64,000 bases of DNA from assembly GCF_020966755.1 (NCBI RefSeq), contig NZ_JAJKFT010000004.1, positions 434,001-498,000 of the forward strand, given 5' to 3'. How positions within the stretch are numbered: position 1 is the first letter of the stretch; each line of letters opens with the position of its first letter. The stretch is from Blastopirellula sediminis. Lineage in GTDB: Bacteria; Planctomycetota; Planctomycetia; Pirellulales; Pirellulaceae. A model generated the notes under the pieces. The model searched no databases. It saw nothing but the letters and a program-made list of their open reading frames with translations, and was not told the DNA's origin. Positions 35,906 to 44,080 of this stretch are shown here, one piece after another. Made by a program: the position numbers and the translations under genes.

Positions 35906-36312
35906 TGGCTAACGAAATCGCGGCGATGTTCGCTTACGGCACGCTTAAGCGGGGCGAAGAGCGGGAAAAGTTCTGGCCAGCTCGACCATTGACCGTGGTG
36001 ACCGCGTTTACCCAAGGGCGGCTCTACGAACTCGGCGAATTCCCTGGCCTGATCCGCGGTGAGGACCGGATTCAGGGGGAACTCTGGATCTTCAAGCATC
36101 GCGACATCGTGCGCGTGATCGAAGCGCTGGATGTGGTTGAAGACTATCCGCGGCTCTATCTGCGGGAAGAGTTCGCGTGCGAGACGTTTGATGGACAGCC
36201 GATCTCGGCGACGGCGTACGTTTACGCCCAGCCAGCGAAGCTGACCGACGCGATGCGGATCCTGCCGAACGAGCAGGGCGTCGTTAACTGGAAGCCTCAG
36301 TCACGGCTGTAG
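35905..36312 (+). CDS. Gamma-glutamylcyclotransferase-fold protein (AIG2-like)
   Basis: A 135-residue GGCT/AIG2-type protein. The N-terminal MFAYGTLKRGEER is the substrate-binding loop of the family, and YRGE-type Glu appears as IQGELWIF. Its ATG shares a base with the stop of the YhaN-like gene (TGATG), so it is the fifth gene of the operon. The family includes cyclotransferases and gamma-glutamylamine enzymes. Why it sits with DNA-end enzymes is unclear. Its 3' end overlaps the facing WYL gene by 16 bases. Confidence 0.82.
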   Translation: MANEIAAMFAYGTLKRGEEREKFWPARPLTVVTAFTQGRLYELGEFPGLIRGEDRIQGELWIFKHRDIVRVIEALDVVEDYPRLYLREEFACETFDGQPISATAYVYAQPAKLTDAMRILPNEQGVVNWKPQSRL

Positions 36313-37316
36313 ATCTGGGCGAGTCGTTTGACCCGCTCGGCGACCGCTTTGCGACACGAGGCCGGCGATAACACCTCCGCTTCGGGGCCAAGGGCCAAAA
36401 CGCGCGGAATGATTTCCAGGTCGTTGGCCGCTTTGACCGTCAGGATCACGCTGCCGTCCTCTTGCGGTTCGATCTTCTGTTCCGGGTGCCAAGGATCTTC
36501 TCGCACCCAGGCCGCCGCGAAACTGCTGATCCGAATCTTGAAGTTCTGCGGCTTCTCCGACGCGAAGATGCCGATCGATTGGGCCAGGTGCTGTTCGAGA
36601 TCAAAGTCCTTCGGCGGTTTGAAGTAATCGTCGAGCGCTTCGGCCTTCTTGAAGCGGTCGAGCTTCCAGTGCCGCACGCGGGTCTCGGGATCTTCCACTT
36701 CGCGAGCTGCGGCGACGATGTAGATGCTCGATTGATAGAGGACTACGCCGTACGGTTCGATCTCGCGTTGTTTGGGCGTCGGTTGGCCGAGCGTTTGATA
36801 GGAGATCTGCACCACGCGATGTTGCTGAATCGCGCGGTTGATCGTCTTCAGAACCCCTTCCTGATCTTTGTACGACTTCGGCGTGATGCCGCTGACGTGC
36901 AGCACTTGGCGATACTTGTGATAGTGATCCCAGATCGAGCCTGGGAGCTCTTCCTGGATCTTGTTCCAGAACGATTCGATGCCGATCCAGAACGGCGTGC
37001 CGGCCAAGGGCAACATCAGATCGCGGCCGAGCGACAGGGCGATCAGCTCCGTCGCCGACGCATTGATCTTGTGCATGCCGCGGGCGCCCGATCCCATTTT
37101 CCAGACGCGACCGCGGGGCGATTCGTGACTGTCGACGTCGACGCCTGCCGCTTGCAGCGCTTCCAGATCGCGCCGCACCGTCCGCACGTGTAGCGACGTC
37201 AGGCCCAACTGCGTGACCAGATCGTCCCGAATTTCTTCGAGCAGGTACCCGTACCGCGAAGGTTCGAGGATCTGCAAGATTTTGTGCTGTCGAATCAGCT
37301 GTTCGTTGCGTGCCAC
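36297..37316 (-). CDS. WYL-domain transcriptional regulator
   Basis: A 339-residue regulator with an N-terminal winged helix (LHVRTVRRDLEALQAAGVDV), a WYL domain (IEPYGVVLYQSSIYIVAAAR... VRHWKLDRFKKAEAL), and the WCX C-terminal extension. The GTG at 37316 is taken because the protein then begins VARNEQLIRQHKIL as in the family; the frame is open further. WYL proteins often repress or activate DNA-damage or antiphage genes and sense nucleic-acid-type ligands. The next upstream genes on the same strand encode a DUF932 protein and a helicase. Confidence 0.88.
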   Translation of the reverse strand: MARNEQLIRQHKILQILEPSRYGYLLEEIRDDLVTQLGLTSLHVRTVRRDLEALQAAGVDVDSHESPRGRVWKMGSGARGMHKINASATELIALSLGRDLMLPLAGTPFWIGIESFWNKIQEELPGSIWDHYHKYRQVLHVSGITPKSYKDQEGVLKTINRAIQQHRVVQISYQTLGQPTPKQREIEPYGVVLYQSSIYIVAAAREVEDPETRVRHWKLDRFKKAEALDDYFKPPKDFDLEQHLAQSIGIFASEKPQNFKIRISSFAAAWVREDPWHPEQKIEPQEDGSVILTVKAANDLEIIPRVLALGPEAEVLSPASCRKAVAERVKRLAQIYSRD

Positions 37317-37432
37317 CGGATCAGGTTCTTCCGTGAACGAATGGGGAGAATCGCACCACGCGCCAGCAGCGAACAGCGCCGCTGGACTGGCAGTGTAACC
37401 CGACGCCGCCCCGCTCGGCAACGGTCGCGCGG

Positions 37433-38497
37433 CTAATTGAGCGCGGCGCTCGCTCCGGACAGCAGCAAATCAGCGAATTCGGTCGAATCGGTCGCCGTTC
37501 CCTCCATGTCGTATTCGTCGGAAATGAGCGTGCCGATAAAGGCTTGCAGGCTCCGATTGGCGTCGGCGTCGGCATGATGGGTCGCTACTTCGCTGGCGAA
37601 ATTGACCAGGTCGTAAATCCGACAGCGGGCCGGCAAAATACGTTGCCGCTTTTCGGAGAGTGCGTCGAGATTCGCCATGCCGTACAGCTCGTGCAGCCGC
37701 CCCGTCATTTTGTGGAAGTCGGGCATCACCGTGTCGATCGAGATCGATTTCCCACGCTCGAACTTGCACAGAATCTTGTAAAGGGAGTTGCACTCGTGCA
37801 GCGACGCCCACGACGTCTGGGCGCTTTCAAATCGCTGCCGCAGCGCGGCGTAACCTTCGCCGTTGTCGTAGCTGTCTAGGGCGCGGCTGATGCAGTGGCC
37901 GATGTCCTTGCCGAGGCTGACGTCGCTGCGAAAGGCGCGGCTGTAGCCGATCGCCCCGTTGGAGCAAACCATGCGCAGGAACGAAAGAAAGATCCGAGGC
38001 TGGCTGAAGCCGTCGATCGGCGTTTCCATCACAAAGCGATGTTTGAAATGATCGCCGCCGATCTGGAACGTGCAGTCGCCGCTGCGCGGGCGATGCGTGC
38101 TGGTGATGATCCCGTCGGCGTAGTTGACGTCGGATCCGTCGTAACGCTCGACCAGGTCAGTCACCTCTTCGTGGGTAATCACGGGACGCTTTGGATTGCT
38201 GATTGAGAGCAATCGCGATTTCCCTTGCGGCGAACGTTCGACGCAGTAGCGAACCGTGTCGCTTGGCGTACAAGCCGCGATCCGCTGGAAGACTTCGCCA
38301 TGGTCGAAGTAACGGAAGACGCTTTCGGAAAAACCGAACCGTTGGAACATCGAACGCCAGAAGCGGGGCGTCGGCGTCAGCTTTTCGCCGTGCAAATCGA
38401 CCGACTTCACATCGACCTTGCCGCTGCGCGTATCGCGCTCGGCGGTGACTTGAAAATCTTTGATCCGAGCCTGTCCGTATTCGAAGTTCCATTTCAT
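37433..38497 (-). CDS. DUF932-like protein
   Basis: A 354-residue protein from ATG 38497, with GGGAG eight bases upstream. It matches the DUF932 phage/plasmid-like family in outline: FGFSESVFRYF, YADGIITSTHRPRSG, RMVCSNGAIGYSRAFRS, and CRIYDLVNFASEVATHH near the end. The family is common on mobile elements and phages; its function is not established. It lies 170 bases downstream of the SF2 helicase gene. Confidence 0.8.
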   Translation of the reverse strand: MKWNFEYGQARIKDFQVTAERDTRSGKVDVKSVDLHGEKLTPTPRFWRSMFQRFGFSESVFRYFDHGEVFQRIAACTPSDTVRYCVERSPQGKSRLLSISNPKRPVITHEEVTDLVERYDGSDVNYADGIITSTHRPRSGDCTFQIGGDHFKHRFVMETPIDGFSQPRIFLSFLRMVCSNGAIGYSRAFRSDVSLGKDIGHCISRALDSYDNGEGYAALRQRFESAQTSWASLHECNSLYKILCKFERGKSISIDTVMPDFHKMTGRLHELYGMANLDALSEKRQRILPARCRIYDLVNFASEVATHHADADANRSLQAFIGTLISDEYDMEGTATDSTEFADLLLSGASAALN

Positions 38498-38550
38498 CGC
38501 GTCGTCTCCCGTGCATGGGTTGAAGGAATGAATGTCGTTCTCATTGTTGG

Positions 38551-38584
38551 CATGCTCTTGCGACGTCTTCATCGGATGAGCATG
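38551..38584. repeat. Dispersed palindromic repeat, copy 1
   Basis: CATGCTCTT (38551) and GATGAGCATG (ending 38584) bracket a GTCTTCATCG core. The same arrangement is found inverted at 59746-59789 and in variant form at 38613-38651. REP-like intergenic repeat; may act as a terminator. Confidence 0.75.
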
Positions 38585-38612
38585 ACTTTGAGTTTTTGAA
38601 AGGCGTTGAAGA

Positions 38613-38651
38613 CATGCTCTTCTCGCGAAGACGCGGCAAGAGCATGGCGCC
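38613..38651. repeat. Dispersed palindromic repeat, copy 2
   Basis: CATGCTCTTCTCGCG...AAGAGCATGGCGCC forms a stem of CATGCTCTT/AAGAGCATG with a 16-base centre that includes GAAGACGCG. It lies just after the helicase stop and is a second, opposite-oriented variant of the same family. Confidence 0.75.
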
Positions 38652-38667
38652 AGGCCTTGCGGCGTTG

Positions 38668-39885
38668 TTAAAACCGTTCTTGAACCTGCTGCCAAAACGG
38701 CTTTGACGTTCGGGCGGCGGCGACGATTTTCGGCAGCTTCACTTCGGCGCCGGCGATCAGTTGTCGCGTCCGATTGCTGATCTTGCTGATTTCGCGGTTC
38801 ATTTTCAGGCTGCGCCACGCTTCGCCGTTCCAGACGTATTGCTCGGCCGCCGAGGCCGTTTTCAAAATCGGATGCGGCGTGTTGCGGCACTGCACGACTT
38901 GCTTGAAGGGATGGGCCGCATGTTTGCGGAAGACGCGGCCGCACATTTGAATTGTGCAGGCGCGGCTCGAAGGGCGACAAAAGACCGTTTGCAGGTCGGG
39001 GCAATCGAATCCTTCGGTCAGGATCGACATATTGATCAGCACCTGGGTGCGGCCGGCGATAAAGTCGGCCAGTTGGCGTTCGCGATCGCTGGTCGCCGTC
39101 ACCACTTCGCTGCGAATGCCGTAACCGGCCAAGGCGACCTGGGCGGCGTCGCATTGTTGGCGACGATGGAAGAACATGATCGACTTGCCCCAATGCTTCG
39201 GGCTGCGAGCGTAATGCTCGGCGACCGCTTCCGGCGTATATTCCGGAATGGTGAAGTGATGGAAGCGGCTCAGGTAGTCGTCTTGAATCAGCTGATGAAT
39301 TCCGGCGTCTTTGATCACCGTGTCGAAGCAAAGCTTCACGCGGTCGCTGCGAAACGGCGTCGCCGTCAGTCCGAGGATGTATTGCGGGCGAACCGAGCAG
39401 TGGAGATTCGCCATGCTGCTGGCGGCGTCATGCTGGGCTTCGTCGACGATCAGCATGTCGACTTTCGGCGGATTCTTGTCGAACATCGAAATCAGCTCGA
39501 GCTTCACGTCGAAGCCGCGACGCAGGTTTTCTTCCTGCGCCTGTTGCAGCAGATTGCGACGCATCGCGACCCAGCCGACGCTCAGCCCGTAATGCTTTTG
39601 CATCCACTGGGCGATTCCCAGTCCCATCACCGTCTTGCCGCTGCCGGTCGGGCTTTCGATCAGCACCGAAGCCGCCGAAGCGGAGAGTTCGGAGAAGGGA
39701 TCGGCTCGATGCTGTTCAAACGCCGATATCGCTTTCGAGGCGATCCGCAGTTGATAGGGACGCGGATCGACCAAGGCGCCCTCGAACAGATCGTCCAGAC
39801 AGTTCTCCTCAAACGGCGCCGCCGGCAGCGAAAGAACGTCGTCATACAGCGGAGCAGGGGAGAGGAGAGCTTCGTGCTGAATCAT
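38668..39885 (-). CDS. SF2 DEAD/DEAH-type helicase
   Basis: A 405-residue superfamily 2 helicase of the RadD/ERCC3 type. Motif I is ESPTGSGKTVMG, motif II is IVDEAQHDA, motif III is LGLTATP, motif V is NMSILTEGFDCPDLQ and motif VI is IQMCGRVFR. All motifs look intact. The N-terminus carries RPYQLRIASKAI (Q-motif-like). It leads the helicase, DUF932 and WYL run. Substrate unknown. Confidence 0.9.
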   Translation of the reverse strand: MIQHEALLSPAPLYDDVLSLPAAPFEENCLDDLFEGALVDPRPYQLRIASKAISAFEQHRADPFSELSASAASVLIESPTGSGKTVMGLGIAQWMQKHYGLSVGWVAMRRNLLQQAQEENLRRGFDVKLELISMFDKNPPKVDMLIVDEAQHDAASSMANLHCSVRPQYILGLTATPFRSDRVKLCFDTVIKDAGIHQLIQDDYLSRFHHFTIPEYTPEAVAEHYARSPKHWGKSIMFFHRRQQCDAAQVALAGYGIRSEVVTATSDRERQLADFIAGRTQVLINMSILTEGFDCPDLQTVFCRPSSRACTIQMCGRVFRKHAAHPFKQVVQCRNTPHPILKTASAAEQYVWNGEAWRSLKMNREISKISNRTRQLIAGAEVKLPKIVAAARTSKPFWQQVQERF

Positions 39886-40023
39886 GGGAAATTTCCTTTT
39901 CGCCGAGGGGCTTGGGTTTCACTTCTTGCGGTCGCCTCGTTGCGACAGGAGAGATCTTCGCCCAGGGCTGTGACACGATTGGTCCCACCTCGGAAAAATT
40001 TTTTTGAGGAGCCAATCTTCACC

Positions 40024-40542
40024 AGCCCGCAGCGTCAGCAAGGGAATGCGGCCGCAGGAAAAATGGGACCGGACCCCCTTCATTTTTTTTCAATTCACGT
40101 AACGTTGACTCGCCGCATGCTTGGGGCGACGAGGTAAGTCCAAACCGCTTCCCGATTTGCGATCCAAGGGTATCGGGCGGGACCACTCCCGAAACGGCGG
40201 ACCGAAAAGTAGGACCGGACCGCGGTCCCTTTTTTGGGGCTGTCCGCCTGATGCGATGGTAAGTTGGGCGCTTTTGAGAGCAGGCCAGTGGAGTGGACCG
40301 GGCCGCGATTTTTTTTCCCTACGTTCACCGGCGCCGCCGACAGCCCGGCTCCAACTCAAGGTAGATCGCGTCTTGGAGGAACGCGGCGATCTAGCAAGTG
40401 GATAGGGAAATCGACCACGAATCTGTGCGCTTTGTCAATCGACAACGTTGCGTGGAGAGAGGGCGAGAAACGACGCCTCGCGGTGATGAGGTTGGTTGCG
40501 TCCCAAGGGGGCAACCGCATTCCCTTGCTTGCGCTGCGGGCT
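40024..40542. repeat. 519-base non-coding element bounded by imperfect 32-bp inverted repeats
   Basis: The arms at 40024-40055 and 40511-40542 match in inverted orientation at 28 of 32 positions; the shared core is AGCAAGGGAATGCGG. Inside, two GGACCGGACC motifs (40067, 40212) are each followed by a T-run. The whole gap 39886-40629 holds no convincing gene. A MITE-like or RAYT-associated element is likely. Confidence 0.65.
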
Positions 40543-40568
40543 AGTATTGCATTTGATTCGCATGAAAA

Positions 40569-40600
40569 AAGGCCGCCGCGAAATCGTTCGCGGCGGCCTT
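40569..40600 (-). terminator. Rho-independent terminator of flotillin gene
   Basis: AAGGCCGCCGCGAA pairs with TTCGCGGCGGCCTT around a four-base loop, and on the minus strand the stem is followed by a run of T. It lies 30 bases after the flotillin stop. Confidence 0.9.
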
Positions 40601-40629
40601 ATTGATTTTGGCGTTAGAGCTTCGCCGAC

Positions 40630-42246
40630 TTACGCGTCGGCTTCTTTGCTGGCTGCGCCGTTCGACTTGGCCAGGCTTTCCGGGCCGTCGTCGACGTAGC
40701 GGATCAGCGCTTCGGGGAGCTCGACGCCGCCGATGTCTTTGAGGACCTGCATCATCGGAGGCAAGGTCTTCGACATGCCGGAGAGCCAATCGGCGGTGCT
40801 GCTGCGGCCATCCTTGCCATTGCCGCCACCTTCCCAGACGACCACCTTGTCGAACTTGATGTTCGAGATCGCCTTGGCGGACGATTCGGCCAGGTTGTCG
40901 AGGTGTTCGAGCAGGAGCATCTGGAACGCTTCCTTCGAGCTGCCGCACGCTTCGACGATCTGCTTGAGACCTTCACCCTTCTTGGCCAGCTTTTCGTATT
41001 CACCGCGAGCTTCCGCTTCCAACTTGGCGTAGATCGCATCGGCGTCGGCCTGGGCCAGGATGCGACGCTTGGCCGCTTCGGCCGCCGCGTCGACTTCCAT
41101 CTTCGCCTTTTCGGCCTTGGCCGGAGCTTCGAGCAACGCACGCTTTTCGGCTTCCACACGTTCCGCTTCGGCGAGCGCGGCCTTGGCCATCGCGCGGTTT
41201 TGGGCTTCGAGAACCGCCGCTTCCGCTTCTTTCTTGCGGGTTTCGCCGACCTGGTACGCTTCGGCTCGCTTCACCGCGAGGGCCGCTTGCGACGCGGCGA
41301 TCTTGGCGTTCGAGAGGTTTTCCCCTTCGATCGCAGTCGCGTCGGCTTCGGCGATCCGAACGCGCTTTTCCCGCTCGGCGTCTTTCACCCGCGCTTCCCG
41401 TTCGTATTCGGCGGTGCGTTCGCCGATCGTTTGTTCTTTCTGCATTTCCGCGACGCGAATCGCCTGATCGCGTTCCGCTTCGCGGGTACCGATGATCTGT
41501 TCCTTCTGGGCGAGGGCAACCGAGATCAACTTCGCCTTGTCGGCTTCGGCGACGCGGATTTCGCCCATCTTCAAGTTTTCGGCGACGTCGCCGCGGGCAT
41601 TTTGAATCGCGAGCGAGGCGGCCTTCTGACCGATCGCGTCGATGTAGCCTGACTCGTCGGTGATGTCGGTAATGTTGACGTTGATCAGGATCAAACCGAT
41701 CTTGTTCAGTTCCGGTTCAAGCGACGATTGAATGTGTTCGAGCAGCTTGTCGCGGTCGCGGTTAATTTCTTCAATCTGCATCGACGCGATCACCTGGCGG
41801 AGCTGGCCGAAGATCAATTCTTCGGCTTGCTTGCGAATTTCGCCGACGGTCAAGCCGAGCAGACGAACCGCGGCGTTGTCCATAACGCCTGGCGAAGTGC
41901 CGATGGCGACGGTGAAGCAGCTCGGCACGTTGACGCGGATGTTTTCCGACGACAAGGCGCCGCGGAGCGGAATGTCGATCTGGATCGGTTCCAAGCTGAG
42001 ATAGGCGTAGTCCTGAATCAGCGGAACGACGAGCGAAGCGCCGCCGTGAATCGTTTTCGCGGCGGTTCCTTTGCCAGTGCGACCGTAGATGACCAACACG
42101 CGGTTCGACGGACAGCGTTTGTACTGCTTCGCGATGAAAATCATCATCGAGAAGAGGAACATGACGAAGATGCCGACGCCGACGAGCGTCCAGAACATCG
42201 TCGAACTGGGGAACTGGCCTAATACCAGCGGAATGTGAGTTAGCAT
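40630..42246 (-). CDS. Flotillin-family protein
   Basis: A 538-residue SPFH/flotillin protein. An N-terminal membrane helix (LVGVGIFVMFLFSMMIFIA) is followed by an SPFH domain (about 45-200; ILINVNITDITDESGYIDAIGQKAA). Next comes a long Ala/Glu coiled-coil (about 215-425, AEAER-type repeats) and a C-terminal Gly-rich stretch. Flotillins scaffold membrane microdomains. The NfeD-like gene 137 bases upstream on the same strand is the usual partner. Confidence 0.92.
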   Translation of the reverse strand: MLTHIPLVLGQFPSSTMFWTLVGVGIFVMFLFSMMIFIAKQYKRCPSNRVLVIYGRTGKGTAAKTIHGGASLVVPLIQDYAYLSLEPIQIDIPLRGALSSENIRVNVPSCFTVAIGTSPGVMDNAAVRLLGLTVGEIRKQAEELIFGQLRQVIASMQIEEINRDRDKLLEHIQSSLEPELNKIGLILINVNITDITDESGYIDAIGQKAASLAIQNARGDVAENLKMGEIRVAEADKAKLISVALAQKEQIIGTREAERDQAIRVAEMQKEQTIGERTAEYEREARVKDAEREKRVRIAEADATAIEGENLSNAKIAASQAALAVKRAEAYQVGETRKKEAEAAVLEAQNRAMAKAALAEAERVEAEKRALLEAPAKAEKAKMEVDAAAEAAKRRILAQADADAIYAKLEAEARGEYEKLAKKGEGLKQIVEACGSSKEAFQMLLLEHLDNLAESSAKAISNIKFDKVVVWEGGGNGKDGRSSTADWLSGMSKTLPPMMQVLKDIGGVELPEALIRYVDDGPESLAKSNGAASKEADA

Positions 42247-42383
42247 GACGGTCGATCCAATCTGATGGGTGTGAACTTCGTGCCTTAGTAGATGTACGTT
42301 GTGCTAAGCGGCGCGCAATCCGATCCCCACGGAAATCGTTCGCGCCAAAGGGCCGTCTGAGCCGATTGTTCCAGCTGCGCCGC

Positions 42384-42971
42384 CTATGCCGACAAGCGGG
42401 CTACTTCCAGGGTCGAGTCGTCGATGACGCGGACCACCCGAACCGAGGTTCCGGTCGCCAGCTTTTCCGTTTCGGAAGTCATCGCCGCGTATTCGACGAT
42501 CTGGTTATTCAGTTGCATCTGGATCTTGCCTTGGCCCCCGTTTTCTCCGGGGATCGGCACATAGACCTTGGCGGCCTGACCGACGGCGTCGCTGATTTTG
42601 GTCGTGCCGTCGACGCCCAACTTGTAGATGAACAACATCAGCCAATGGACGACATACATCGCCGCGATTCCAAAAACAATTGCGACGACCAGCGAAGCGG
42701 CGTCGCCGATGTTGGCCGACTCGGCAGCGAGTCCGGCGATGCCGAAGAAGGCGATCGCGGCGACGATCGTCTTGAACGAGAGGACGCCGAAAAGCCAGGT
42801 CGAGTGATGTGCCGTCGCGGAGAAGTCGGTGTCATCCGGCAGGTCGAGATCGTCAGGAATGTCCCCTTCCAATTCGAGCGCTTCGCCGCCGATTCCAATC
42901 AGCGTTAGCAGGAACTGAATGACGAAAATCGAACCGCCCAAGACGGCGCAAATCAAAAACATGGTGCTCAT
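42384..42971 (-). CDS. NfeD-like membrane protein
   Basis: A 195-residue protein with an N-terminal hydrophobic span (ICAVLGGSIFVIQFLLTLIG), a second and third span near 60-120, and a C-terminal beta domain (DAVGQAAKVYVPIPGENGGQGKIQMQLNN) of the OB-like NfeD type. NfeD and flotillin are typically encoded together. Located directly upstream of the flotillin gene. Confidence 0.88.
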   Translation of the reverse strand: MSTMFLICAVLGGSIFVIQFLLTLIGIGGEALELEGDIPDDLDLPDDTDFSATAHHSTWLFGVLSFKTIVAAIAFFGIAGLAAESANIGDAASLVVAIVFGIAAMYVVHWLMLFIYKLGVDGTTKISDAVGQAAKVYVPIPGENGGQGKIQMQLNNQIVEYAAMTSETEKLATGTSVRVVRVIDDSTLEVARLSA

Positions 42972-43187
42972 TTTCCGCCCCTTTCATGAGGAACGAATCT
43001 GGTGATGCTTGATAGTCACCTGATATTCGTTTTGGCGGGCCGAATATTGCGGCAATTCCTGTCCGCGGCAGACCCCCCGTATCTTGGGTTTCTCGCCAGC
43101 GGTTGTCAAACCAAACGAGCGGGAAATGCCGAATATTCGGGAGATACCGGGACCGTAGAGGGGGAGCCTAAGCCGTTAAAGGTTAGC

Positions 43188-43256
43188 CCCGAAAGGTTCC
43201 CTTTCGGGCGAGTCTACTGGGCGCCATGGCCACGGCTTTGCGTGGCCATGGCGCCC
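43188..43256. repeat. Two hairpins in the gap after the NfeD-like gene
   Basis: CCCGAAAGG/CCTTTCGGG (43188-43208) has a three-base loop. A 16-bp stem beginning GGGCGCCATGGCCACG (43219-43234) pairs perfectly with 43241-43256 across a six-base loop. The second shares the GGCGCCATG ends of the dispersed repeats. The rest of 42972-43272 holds no gene. Confidence 0.7.
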
Positions 43257-43272
43257 GCGAGATCAGTTGGAA

Positions 43273-43422
43273 CTATTCCGCGTTCGGCGGGGACTGGTCC
43301 GAATCGGAGCGACCGAAGCAAAAGCGACTCGCGGCGATAATCATGTTGACGAGGAACATGAAGAAGTCGAAGACGAGCTCAAACAGGCGTTCGACTTGTT
43401 CGATCAGAAATTCGTAGCGCAT
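43273..43422 (-). CDS. Tiny single-span membrane protein 1
   Basis: A 49-residue frame from ATG 43422 reading MRYEFLIEQVERLFELVFD, then a hydrophobic span (FFMFLVNMIIAASRFCF) and an acidic, Pro-containing tail. It lies 15 bases beyond the stop of the next tiny membrane gene on the same strand. Layout (short amphipathic start, hydrophobic helix, acidic tail) is shared with its two neighbours. No family recognised. Confidence 0.55.
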   Translation of the reverse strand: MRYEFLIEQVERLFELVFDFFMFLVNMIIAASRFCFGRSDSDQSPPNAE

Positions 43423-43437
43423 CGCGGACTCGTCGCG

Positions 43438-43653
43438 TTAGGCCGGGGGATCGTCCCCGGATCGATTCCGCCGCAAGTTGTCGGCGATTTCGGCGGCCCC
43501 TTCGACGGTGGATGAAATCCCGTCAGGGACATCGATGTTCGGCAGTTCGGGAAGGAGGTTGGCGGCGAGTTCGAAGATCGCGCCAAGTACCAGAAATACG
43601 CCGCGAATCATCAGGCCAAAGAACTGGATCACCAGTTCGGCAAGTTCGAGCAT
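43438..43653 (-). CDS. Tiny membrane protein 2
   Basis: A 71-residue protein from ATG 43653: MLELAELVIQFFGLMIRGVF, then LVLGAIFELAANLLPEL and an acidic tail (EIADNLRRNRSGDDPP). It shares the GAIFEL motif with the next tiny protein and, 33 bases upstream of its start, a 25-base element repeated at that gene. An upstream extension of the frame is Pro/Ser-rich and unlikely. Confidence 0.65.
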   Translation of the reverse strand: MLELAELVIQFFGLMIRGVFLVLGAIFELAANLLPELPNIDVPDGISSTVEGAAEIADNLRRNRSGDDPPA

Positions 43654-43685
43654 AAACGTCTCCGCATCGGGTGGCGAAACGGGGT

Positions 43686-43710
43686 TCGCCGAGAGATTCG
43701 TCGCCGGGAG
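43686..43710 (-). repeat. Duplicated upstream element, copy A
   Basis: TCGCCGAGAGATTCGTCGCC and five more bases; 23 of 25 identical to 44019-44043. It sits 32 bases before the start of tiny membrane gene 2, a constant distance with copy B, so it is probably part of a duplicated promoter or leader. Confidence 0.7.
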
Positions 43711-43753
43711 CGGAAGATTGGAGGTTGGCGAGATTTTTTTTCCAAGCGTCTGG

Positions 43754-43987
43754 TCAGGCGCCCAGTTCGTCTTCGGACGGCGGCGGAAAGGAAGGGCCGC
43801 GGGGGAAGTCGACGTCCGGCGAATCTTTTTCGATGGCGACGTCGTTGGATGCCGGCTTGGAGCGTGAGAAACTAATCGACAATATGAGATTAAATAGTAA
43901 TTCGAAGATAGCTCCAACAATTATCGCGACCAATTGGACGAACGCTACGAAAAGTCCAATTACAGGTTCGATGAGCGCTTCGATCAT
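43754..43987 (-). CDS. Tiny membrane protein 3
   Basis: A 77-residue protein: MIEALIEPVIGLFVAFVQLV and IIVGAIFELLFNLILSI form one or two spans, followed by an acidic Pro/Asp-rich tail. The GAIFEL motif and layout match tiny protein 2, indicating a tandem duplication. Follows the leucyl aminopeptidase gene region on the same strand. Confidence 0.7.
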   Translation of the reverse strand: MIEALIEPVIGLFVAFVQLVAIIVGAIFELLFNLILSISFSRSKPASNDVAIEKDSPDVDFPRGPSFPPPSEDELGA

Positions 43988-44018
43988 CGTGCGATCTCCA
44001 CCTCGCCTTGGAAAGTAC

Positions 44019-44043
44019 TCGCCGAGAGGTTCGTCGCAGGGAG
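44019..44043 (-). repeat. Duplicated upstream element, copy B
   Basis: TCGCCGAGAGGTTCGTCGCA and five more bases, two mismatches to copy A, located 31 bases before the start of tiny membrane gene 3. Confidence 0.7.
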
Positions 44044-44080
44044 TCCAGTATTGGCCCCCCGCGACGTTTTTCTCTCTAAG

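Noticed and set aside
37433-39331. A 632-codon frame extending the DUF932 gene upstream
   Set aside because: The added 278 codons overlap the helicase gene antiphase, are Arg/Pro-rich and lack a start with GGGAG; the ATG at 38497 has both.
40121-40405. Short open frames in the non-coding gap
   Set aside because: No ribosome site, no known domain; they overlap the inverted-repeat element and its GGACCGGACC repeats.
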